64,000 nt of DNA, taken from Pelobacter sp. UBA6812. Lineage in GTDB: Bacteria > Desulfobacterota > Desulfuromonadia > Desulfuromonadales > Syntrophotaleaceae. Every line of letters begins with the position of its first letter. Positions within the stretch are counted from its first letter, which is position 1. The stretch is taken from contig DKEW01000055.1 in NCBI GenBank assembly GCA_002452265.1, positions 37,632-101,631 of the forward strand, given 5' to 3'. Below the pieces are notes generated by a model. It searched no databases, had not been told where the DNA came from, and saw nothing but the letters and a program-made list of their open reading frames with translations. The position numbers and the translations under genes were made by a program. Below are positions 49,842 to 56,761 of the stretch, piece by piece.

Positions 49842-50507
49842 CTAATTCTCAAGGTAAAAGATGGAAATATGCCCGGCGTGGTGGGAAACCTTTTGTACCA
49901 GCGAGAACCCGGCGCCGTTCAGAGCCTCAACCAGTTGGCCTTCGATGTTTTCGCGGATTTCCTCTTGTCGGAACAGCCAGTATCCGGACCAGGCACACAG
50001 CTTGCCGAACAGATTGCTCGGCGTGTCGACATCGACAATCACCGCGCGTCCGCCAGGTTTCAAAATCCGGCGCAGTTCCGCCAGGGAGGAGTTTTTGAGA
50101 TCACGGTCGATATGGTGATAAAAGAAGGTCGATACCGCCGCATCAAAACTGGCATCGGCAAAAGGTAATTTTTCGGCCAGGGCCGTTTCAAAGCGCAGGT
50201 TGGCAATACCGGCGGCTTTACGCTTTGCGACCTCGATCATTTTGGCGGCAGCGTCGATACCGATGGCCTGATTACTGCGCGAACCGTCCAGTATCCTTGC
50301 CAGTTGGCGGGTCAGAATGCCGGTTCCGCAACCGATATCGAGGACTTTTTCGTCACCACGCAGTTGCAACAGCTCGATAGCTCTTTTTCGGTATCGACCT
50401 TCGAGTCCGAGGGTCATGACCGGCGCCAGCAGGTCGTAGACCGAGGCGGCATGATCGAGAGTGCGGCCGCGGGTTTTTAACGAAGCAGGGTCGCGTTCAG
50501 CAGGCAT
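49842..50507 (-). CDS. Class I SAM-dependent methyltransferase (UbiE-like)
   Basis: ATG 50507, after GAGGATCTCAGCC, gives 221 residues; the longer frame is not favoured. The SAM-binding glycine loop is VLDIGCGTGILTRQLARIL, followed by AIGIDAAAKMIEVAKRKA and a motif II/III LKPGGRAVIVDVD region. It resembles UbiE/COQ5 and other small-molecule C- or O-methyltransferases. It overlaps the preceding polyprenyl-synthase-like gene by 11 bp, so it may act on the product of that enzyme (inference). Substrate unknown. Confidence 0.85.
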   Translation of the reverse strand: MPAERDPASLKTRGRTLDHAASVYDLLAPVMTLGLEGRYRKRAIELLQLRGDEKVLDIGCGTGILTRQLARILDGSRSNQAIGIDAAAKMIEVAKRKAAGIANLRFETALAEKLPFADASFDAAVSTFFYHHIDRDLKNSSLAELRRILKPGGRAVIVDVDTPSNLFGKLCAWSGYWLFRQEEIRENIEGQLVEALNGAGFSLVQKVSHHAGHISIFYLEN

Positions 50508-51546
50508 GGCTGAGATCCTCCAGGTCGAGTACGTTGAGCATTGAACAGGCCATGTCGTGGCTGCGACCATGTCCGAGCTTGAGTCCGTTGCTGGCTAAGG
50601 TGGCCAGGGCACCACGCATGGTATCAAGGGCCAGTCGCAACGTTGGCAGGGCAGCATGCGGGACCTCCTTGTACAGTCGCTCGTCGAGGTCGATGTTGCG
50701 GGTCGCCCATTCTTTCAAAATGGGGTGATTCTCGCAGGCCAGTATGGACAGAACATAATTGTGCCGATTTTCTGCAAAATCACGGGCCATGTCCCGCAGA
50801 TCGTCCAACAACTGGCACCCCAGGCCGAACTGTAGCAACGCGTTTTTGACGGTCTGCAGCCGCGCCTGATCCAGATGGGTGTCAACAGTTTCAGGGCCCA
50901 CGAAGGGAATGTGGAAGAGTAGCCCGGTCTTGAGTACATGAATGGTGTTCATCACATAGTGCGGTTCTGGGCGCCTGGTGATGCCGCCTTCTTCCGAGGC
51001 TTCCTGTGCGGCGCTGGGCAATAAGGTCTGCAGCGCCCGGTCCCCGAGTTGAATCGCCTTGGCCGCCGGGATCACTCCATTTTGTACCGCTTCATCCAGC
51101 AGGTGGTGCAAGACTCGGTCAGCGGCCATGATGGCCACCACCTGGTTCATGACCCGCGAGTTTCCAGGCATTGCCAGGGGGACAACCACTTTGTTTTCGT
51201 CGTCAAGCAGATTGTCGGCACTGGTCACCCAGATTCGGAACAGGTGATTGAGTTTTCCGTACAGAAGGCGTCGTTCCGGCGAGATATCCAGAATCTGATA
51301 AGTTGCCTGGAACAGGGAGGAAAACAGGTTCTTACGTCGTTTGTAAAAAGCATCGGGGATATCCCCCATGCGCACCCGGTATTCTTCAGGGGTGTCTGCG
51401 GAGGTATTGAGTGTTTTGTCAAGCAGGGAATAAATCCCACGCATGCACTGACGCTGTTCTGCAAACGCGCGCTGCATGATGCGTCCTGTTTCCCAGAGGT
51501 CGAGCCAATTTCGGGGAGGTAACGGACTCAGAGCTTTCCATGCCAT
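50497..51546 (-). CDS. Polyprenyl-synthase-like (class I isoprenoid fold) protein
   Basis: A 349-residue, all-helical protein. Candidate metal motifs: SADNLLDDENK (a variant of the first aspartate-rich motif, DNxxDDE instead of DDxxD) and QLLDDLRDMARD (second motif, DDxxDxxxD). The spacing (about 150 residues) fits trans-isoprenyl diphosphate synthase folds. The N-terminal part (CMRGIYSLLDKTL) lacks the normal KP-lysine landmark. It might make or modify an isoprenoid chain, but the diverged first motif makes another activity or a terpene-like chemistry possible. It heads an operon with a SAM methyltransferase and an exported sensor-like protein. Confidence 0.6.
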   Translation of the reverse strand: MAWKALSPLPPRNWLDLWETGRIMQRAFAEQRQCMRGIYSLLDKTLNTSADTPEEYRVRMGDIPDAFYKRRKNLFSSLFQATYQILDISPERRLLYGKLNHLFRIWVTSADNLLDDENKVVVPLAMPGNSRVMNQVVAIMAADRVLHHLLDEAVQNGVIPAAKAIQLGDRALQTLLPSAAQEASEEGGITRRPEPHYVMNTIHVLKTGLLFHIPFVGPETVDTHLDQARLQTVKNALLQFGLGCQLLDDLRDMARDFAENRHNYVLSILACENHPILKEWATRNIDLDERLYKEVPHAALPTLRLALDTMRGALATLASNGLKLGHGRSHDMACSMLNVLDLEDLSHAC

Positions 51547-51944
51547 GAATTCTGCCTCGTTTCTGAAGTGATGGTGGTAAGCGCCAGATGGTTGTCGGTG
51601 GATGTTCGGGACTATTAATAATCAACCACCCGTCTATCTGTCATGTAGAGCAAAAAATCTGCCACTTTGATAACTTTATGAAATTGTTTGGTTATGTAGA
51701 AATAGTATTGATTTTATGTACAAATTTTTAAACAAAAAGCGTGTGTTTTGACTAAAATAGTCAAGTAATTGTACGCACGCTCTGTGTCTGCAAGTGATGG
51801 CATACACCACACCGAAAACCCCGGAGGGGGGCTATGTGGGGCTCTTGCCAGGCCGGTAGGACAAATCAATAGGGGTCTGTGATGATTCTGTTGACTTGAA
51901 CCGGGTGTGATGTGAGGGCGTTGGCGCCGTGGAATTTCGGACGG
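51547..51944. other. 398-bp AT-rich gap with an operator-like palindrome
   Basis: No gene found. It holds a perfect inverted repeat TTGACTA-AAA-TAGTCAA (51748-51764) flanked by GCGTGTG (51740) and GTACGCACGC (51771-51780). The AT-rich stretch 51,660-51,735 may contain the promoter of the minus-strand operon at 51546. The part near 51,800-51,900 has no recognisable features. Confidence 0.4.
51748..51764. promoter_or_regulatory. Perfect 7+3+7 palindrome, possible operator
   Basis: TTGACTAAAATAGTCAA is an exact inverted repeat with a 3-base centre, about 200 bases upstream of the polyprenyl-synthase-like operon. The regulator is unknown. Confidence 0.35.
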
Positions 51945-53648
51945 TCAGGAAGATTTCGGCGGGGCCATCCTTTCCATGTAGCGATAGAGCCAGCCTCCGG
52001 CATAGAGGGTGATACCCACGACCAGCAGGCAGCCGATGCGCACCGGCGTTGCGGCATCGGCAAGATCGTGGAGTAACACTTTCAGGGCTGAAAAGATGAA
52101 CAGCAGCAAGGATGAATGGCCCAGCATGCGGTCCCCCAGTCTCAGAGCCAGCCCCAGGCAGATCAGCGCGAGCAGACCCCAGGCCATGGAGACTCCGAGG
52201 CTACTGCTTAGAATCTGCCATGCGGCGGCCATGGCGGCCAGGTGACCAAGATAGACCAGGGCACCTGACACAAGGCGTATGACCCCTTCGTTTTTACGCA
52301 GCAGGGCATAGCCCGCATAGAGTTCCAGGGCATGGAGCAGGGCCAGTATTTTATGACCATAAATGGGGACTGGGAGTTCATGGCGGATGATCTGGCCGAA
52401 ATTGATCAGCCACAACAATCCGATGGCTGCCAGTAATGGCCAGTCGGTGGAAATATTGCGGCGGCTTGCGCCCAGCCAGGCTATAACCGCGGGCAGGGCC
52501 AGCAGGGCAATCCAGGGCCGCCAGTCGGGAGGAATCAATTCCAGGTAACCGGCATGAACCAGTGCCAGACTGCCGTATAAGGTCAGGATCAAACGGCCCC
52601 CCGGTAATTCTCGCCCAAGCAATAGTCGCGGCACCAGATAGCACAATCCTACCGCCGCTACGCTGGCAAGAGCCAGCCATGGTGCCAGTTGCGGGAGATG
52701 TCGATGCAGCAGAGAGTATTGCAGGATATAAAAAATCAGCAAGGCCGGTAGGTGCATTGCGGCGCTGCGTTGATCAAGAGGGCGTTTGTGTCGCAGTGTG
52801 AAAAGGGCGGCGCAAATGGCGAAAATAACGAGTTGGGCTGCCTGGTAGCCAAGTGCCGCCAGCCATTGATGGCGGGCTGTATTGCGCCAGATAAGGTCGA
52901 ACCCGACAACGGCCAGGTAAAGCGCCAGCAGGTAATAGCGACGCCGACCTGCAAAGAGAGAGTAAAGGCCGAAGCCGATGCTCCAGGCAGAAAAGTACAG
53001 CATCAGCGGCCAGATCTGGTGGGAGGTGCCCTGAATGAGAAAGGGTGCAGAGTATGAGCCGACGATGGCAAAAAAAGCGTAAAGATCGCTGTCGAACATG
53101 CGGCACAACCACAGGGATGCGATGCAGGTCAAGACCACACATATCCCGGAAATGCCACTGCCAATAAAGTGATAGCCAAGGTGTGCGCTGTAGATAGATA
53201 AAAAGAAGATGACAATGCCCGCGGCCGGAAGCAAGGATGCGTAATGGCGATCTGTGCGACGCAGAAAAAGGCCGCAGGCGATGAGGCCCAGACCGCTGAC
53301 CATAGCAAGGCCGATACGCGCCTGTGCGGGAAGCGACAGCCATCCACTTTCGTAGGCCAGCTTGATCAGGTAGGCTGCCGCCAGGACCAGAGCCATGGCG
53401 CCCCCCCAGCCGAGCAGTCGCGTAATGGCATTCCCCGCTTTTGGGGTGTCGTGGCTTTTAGGCGAGGCTGGCGGGCTAGCAGGGACCGGGCGGGGAGGTT
53501 GATTAGAACCTTTGTCGCGTGTGGATTGCGCCGTATGAAAGGAAAAGGATTCTTCCATCGCGGATGGCTGAGCCGCCAGATTGAGGTGTCGCTCAATCCG
53601 TTCGAGGCGGGATTCCAGCTGAGCCAAGCGTTGCTCCAAGCTTTCCAT
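51945..53648 (-). CDS. DUF2339-type polytopic membrane protein
   Basis: ATG 53648 gives 567 residues; the open frame upstream lacks a better start, though no strong ribosome site supports this one either. A short N-terminal coiled coil (MESLEQRLAQLESRLERIER) and a Ser/Pro-rich linker precede about 14-18 membrane helices, starting GWGGAMALVLAAAYLIKLAY. DUF2339 proteins have this layout; their function is unknown. The C-terminal helical pairs end LYAGGWLYRYMERMAPPKSS. Transcribed away from the 51,547-51,944 gap. Confidence 0.8.
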   Translation of the reverse strand: MESLEQRLAQLESRLERIERHLNLAAQPSAMEESFSFHTAQSTRDKGSNQPPRPVPASPPASPKSHDTPKAGNAITRLLGWGGAMALVLAAAYLIKLAYESGWLSLPAQARIGLAMVSGLGLIACGLFLRRTDRHYASLLPAAGIVIFFLSIYSAHLGYHFIGSGISGICVVLTCIASLWLCRMFDSDLYAFFAIVGSYSAPFLIQGTSHQIWPLMLYFSAWSIGFGLYSLFAGRRRYYLLALYLAVVGFDLIWRNTARHQWLAALGYQAAQLVIFAICAALFTLRHKRPLDQRSAAMHLPALLIFYILQYSLLHRHLPQLAPWLALASVAAVGLCYLVPRLLLGRELPGGRLILTLYGSLALVHAGYLELIPPDWRPWIALLALPAVIAWLGASRRNISTDWPLLAAIGLLWLINFGQIIRHELPVPIYGHKILALLHALELYAGYALLRKNEGVIRLVSGALVYLGHLAAMAAAWQILSSSLGVSMAWGLLALICLGLALRLGDRMLGHSSLLLFIFSALKVLLHDLADAATPVRIGCLLVVGITLYAGGWLYRYMERMAPPKSS

Positions 53649-53811
53649 AAAAGGTTGCCCCCAAAGAGTAATGTATATATCGCACAAGGAACCGGGCGTT
53701 GATGTAGCGACCGATCTAAACGCGATAACACATGGCATTGGGAGTTGGCAACGCTTAAATGTATTTTACCTGGAATTGTAAAAGCTTTGTTTCCGGTTAT
53801 CCGTGTGCATT

Positions 53812-53980
53812 CTAGGAGCCTGTCGGACTATACGGGGCGAAGCGAAAATTTGGATGTTTGAGAACAGATTTCAGGTCGTTTGAAGGTTCATAGCTGTAAC
53901 TATGGGCCAAAAAGGACCTGAAATATGGGCTAAACAAACGAATTTGCAGCCGGCTCATGGATAGTCCGACAGACTCCTAG
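53812..53980. mobile_element. MITE-like element with 20-bp terminal inverted repeats
   Basis: The ends CTAGGAGCCTGTCGGACTAT and ATAGTCCGACAGACTCCTAG are reverse complements at 19 of 20 positions, bounding 169 bp without a gene. Inside is a second imperfect inverted region (CAGGTCGTTTGAAGGTTC...AAGGACCTGAAAT). The right end forms the last codon and stop of the adjacent DUF3795 gene. Non-autonomous; the parent transposase is not in the window. Confidence 0.8.
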
Positions 53981-54249
53981 GCTGGGGCGATCCCCAGGAT
54001 TATGTACGATTGCTGTTTAGCGTCCGGGGTTATTTCAAAGATGCTGCTCAATTTGGAGCAGGGGAAATCTATGCAGTTAGCGCAGAGGGCCTGCCTGTTG
54101 CGTTGCGCACACAAGCGGATATGGCAATCCTTACTGCAGATGTTGGTATTTGGTCCCTCAGACCGACAGCCGGTACAATGATTCTTTTCGCCTGCTGCAG
54201 CATGAAAGGCTTCGCAGTTTTCGCAATCACGTCCACAATACCCTAGCAT
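53977..54249 (-). CDS. DUF3795-type small cysteine-rich protein, C-terminus cut by a MITE
   Basis: A 90-residue protein with many Cys: LGYCGRDCENCEAFHA, NHCTGCRSEG, CSKDCHIRLCAQ, LCANCIDFPCSKL. The pattern matches the DUF3795 family, thought to bind metal or an Fe-S cluster. The chain ends GIAPA with TAG taken from the terminal repeat of the MITE, so the original C-terminus has probably been lost (family members are usually somewhat longer). The ATG follows AGGAGATCGGCC on the minus strand. Confidence 0.75.
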   Translation of the reverse strand: MLGYCGRDCENCEAFHAAAGEKNHCTGCRSEGPNTNICSKDCHIRLCAQRNRQALCANCIDFPCSKLSSIFEITPDAKQQSYIILGIAPA

Positions 54250-54724
54250 GGCCGATCTCCTTTCCCTACCCCCATAAAATCAATTTAAAATGGTATGCTA
54301 GATCCTTCCGAGAGTTAACATCTACTCGACAAGTGCAGTTATTACCCAAAAAATGAGCTAAAAACAATCATAGCCATAAAATAGTAATACTCTTAAGGTA
54401 AAGATCTCTCATAAAAATAAATGATAAATAAGTAAAAGGCAATGTTTAATCTTGGTGAAGTCCCTCTGTACACAGAATTGCAGGGATTCAGTAGCTTGGA
54501 AGCCGCTGCTGGTTTTTGGATTCCTTTGTTGACTTGCGCAGGGAAATAACCTAAACCTAAAAAACTGTGGTTTTGTGGTTTTTTTGCCGGGATGTCAAAG
54601 TGACCCGATCTGACGGGTTTATTGTCGAATGAGGCGTGTTTGAATGTATTGAGTTTCGTGTTAAACAAATGAATCCCGATTCATATTGATTCAGGTATTA
54701 CCAACCATGGAGAGCTGATTTCGA
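54250..54724. other. 475-bp AT-rich gap before cheX
   Basis: No gene supported. It contains TGAATC-CC-GATTCA at 54670-54683, a perfect inverted repeat 40 bases before the cheX start, followed by a further GATTCA (54688-54693), and homopolymer-rich stretches. TTGACT at about 54,531 could be part of a promoter. Confidence 0.4.
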
Positions 54725-55198
54725 ATGGAATATAAAGATATTATCAAGGAAGCAGTTATTGACATATTCTCAAGCATGGTTTTGCTTGATATCTCAGTGA
54801 TCGAGGGGAGCACGCCTGTCCCTATGGAAGGTCCCATGCTTTCCAGTATGATCGGACTGGCCGGCGATCTTCAGGGGACCGTCCTGATTCATCTGCCTGC
54901 CCCGGTAGCGATCGATATCACCAACGCTTTTTTGGGCTTGGAAATCGACACTGTGGATGATGATGTTAAGGATGCCATTGGTGAATTGACGAATATGGTT
55001 GCAGGTGGGGTGAAATTTCTGCTTCCCGAAACGGATCAGGATATAGCGTTGGCTATCCCATCGGTTGTGTGCGGACAGTCCTACAGTTGCGAAGCAACAG
55101 GAAAGTTTGATCGTACTTCGGTGCTTTTTGAATTAGGTTCCGGGCGCTTTGTTGTAGAAATGCAAGTAAAAGCCGCCAGCAGCATGCTGAGACGCTAA
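54725..55198 (+). CDS. cheX: CheX-type chemotaxis phosphatase
   Basis: A 157-residue protein of the CheC/CheX/FliY family. The conserved phosphatase motif is present as AIGELTNMVAGGVKFLLPE (the E-x2-N pair), within the CheX-like context GSTPVPMEGPMLSSMIGLAG and LQGTVLIHLPAPVAIDITNAF. CheX dephosphorylates CheY-P, so it would shorten the motility signal; no cheY is in the window. No clear SD precedes the ATG (TGGAGAGCTGATTTCGA). A terminator follows at 55,291. Confidence 0.85.
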   Translation: MEYKDIIKEAVIDIFSSMVLLDISVIEGSTPVPMEGPMLSSMIGLAGDLQGTVLIHLPAPVAIDITNAFLGLEIDTVDDDVKDAIGELTNMVAGGVKFLLPETDQDIALAIPSVVCGQSYSCEATGKFDRTSVLFELGSGRFVVEMQVKAASSMLRR

Positions 55199-55290
55199 GA
55201 ATCGAACAGCTGCGAGGGGGGCACGCCTGGTGGAATTAGAATAATCCTCAAGATGTTTGCTTTCTTGGGAGATGCGATCAGGGAAGGGAG

Positions 55291-55319
55291 AAGGATGGCC
55301 ATGTGGCTGTCCTTTTTTT
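55291..55319 (+). terminator. Intrinsic terminator after cheX
   Basis: AAGGATGGCCA-TG-TGGCTGTCCTTTTTTT: an 11-bp stem with two mismatches followed by a T-run. Confidence 0.75.
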
Positions 55320-55931
55320 ATGGTGAAGAGATGCGGCCGTAAGGACCCCATAAAATACCTTGTGCATCGGTCATGTATTATTTTGTGCAGCCCGCTTGCG
55401 TTGGTAAATAGCGCAGGTCTTAAAATTTCCAACGCAGAAAAGCACGGTATTTTGAATGTCGCTGCTGGTCATTTTCATGAAATAACACTCTTCGTGTTCT
55501 TCCTTGACCAGGGGGCATAGGTGGTTTTCTCTGTTGATTGGTAGCAACGTCAAGCCCTAACTATCATCCGATGCCAGGTGGCGGGCATGGGTTTAAATGT
55601 TGGTGGGAAGCTGTGCAGGCGACCAAGCCTGATCCTTCTGGTGTATTAGCAACCTTTATGCCAGGCATCCAAAATTAATGGAATTTGGTCGGAATGTCAG
55701 GGGCTGGAACCTTGATAAGTTGGTTTGCGAGTGGTGGGTTTGAGCTAGTCAAGTAAAGGAGCTGTTGTCGTATCGGCCATAAATCCAAGGTTTGCGAGAG
55801 GTTAGCTATCTCTGTGTGCAAGAAGGCCCTTGTGTAGTGACGCAGCTTGATGTGCCTTGGTTAAAAGAAGGTCCAGGTGGTGTTTTGAGCTTGGTAGCTT
55901 GGATGAAATGTTTTAAGTGTGTGGCGGGCGC

Positions 55932-55957
55932 CCCAAATAATGTCGACATTTTTGGGG
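55932..55957. promoter_or_regulatory. 26-bp palindrome centred on GTCGAC
   Basis: CCCAAATAATGTC/GACATTTTTGGGG pairs at 11 of 13 positions. It could be an operator or a terminator; no partner gene is obvious. Confidence 0.35.
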
Positions 55958-56036
55958 CATGTCACACGTGCTCGGACCCCCGGTAACTTTCATTCGACTT
56001 CAGTATTAATCGTATGGATTCCCAAGGGAGCTCAGG

Positions 56037-56414
56037 TTATCTTGCCAGCCAATGAAGGGCATGATCTCGGTCGAAGAAGAAGTGGAGTCGGTCTGTTTGA
56101 TCCGCTTGGATTTGCATCAGGGATATGACCGATTCGTTGAAACGATGTTGGTCCGAAAACAGCAAGGCGGTTCTTTGGGATTGCCCCAAAAACATCTGGT
56201 AGGCACTACCCAGGGTATCATTGGTGTCGCGAGGAGCTGGAACCGTTGTCTTGCGTTTATCGATGAGAACCTTGTTGATATTCTGCGCTTGGGCCAGAGC
56301 CAGGGTTTCCGATAGAGCACTGATGATGTTCTGCTCGGTAAAGGGGCCGTAAATCTCCAGCTGAATAATCTCGGGTTCTTGAAGGGTTGATATTTGCCAG
56401 CCTGAATGGGCCAT
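56037..56414 (-). CDS. STAS/SpoIIAA-like small protein
   Basis: ATG 56414 gives 125 residues (an upstream ATG adds 14 polar residues). It is an alternating alpha/beta chain: IIQLEIYGPFTEQNIISALS, ETLALAQAQNINKVLIDKRK, QRTALLFSDQHRFNESVISL, HFFFDRDHALHWL. This is the pattern of SpoIIAA-like/STAS-related domains, which bind partners in signalling. No phosphorylatable Ser motif is evident. It ends 250 bases before a second diguanylate cyclase gene on the same strand. Function unknown. Confidence 0.6.
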   Translation of the reverse strand: MAHSGWQISTLQEPEIIQLEIYGPFTEQNIISALSETLALAQAQNINKVLIDKRKTTVPAPRDTNDTLGSAYQMFLGQSQRTALLFSDQHRFNESVISLMQIQADQTDRLHFFFDRDHALHWLAR

Positions 56415-56761
56415 GTTGTTACTCGATACTGGTTGGAGGTGTTGTAGGTGCTGCACGGGAACTCATAGGGTACAACGCAAAACTGAGGCCAGATAAGCCA
56501 AACGCGGCCGGTTCCCTGTGACGATTTAATTCTTTATTTAAAAAGATGTGTAATTCTAAGTGGTTGCAGGAGAGGTGGAGAAGATGAAAAGTTTTTCCGA
56601 AGGATTGTGAATAGGTCGGCATAAGTATAGCTGCGCGATGGAAAGTGCCATTTTATGAAACAGGAATCTAAAAATGGGACAGTCTGGAACGCAATATACC
56701 AGGGGATTGCAAAACCATGTCCTGGCATGTGTAATTCCTGTATCGACGATGGACCACTTTT
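56415..56761. other. Gap upstream of the STAS-like gene
   Basis: About 350 bases between the STAS-like start and the stop of the diguanylate cyclase. No gene or hairpin that I can support. Confidence 0.4.

Larger units (their letters stand above)
55199..56036. other. 838-bp gap without a supported gene
   Basis: Apart from a terminator (55,291-55,319) and a long palindrome (55,932-55,957), I see no coding region: the short open frames lack ribosome sites and family-like sequence. The base composition changes along the segment, so it may hold the debris of lost genes. Confidence 0.45.

Noticed and set aside
54393..54668. A 91-residue minus-strand frame in the gap before cheX
   Set aside because: AT-rich sequence with a poor start and no domain; more likely non-coding.
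55371..55986. Several short frames between cheX and the STAS-like gene
   Set aside because: All lack a ribosome site, overlap one another on both strands and have no family-like composition.
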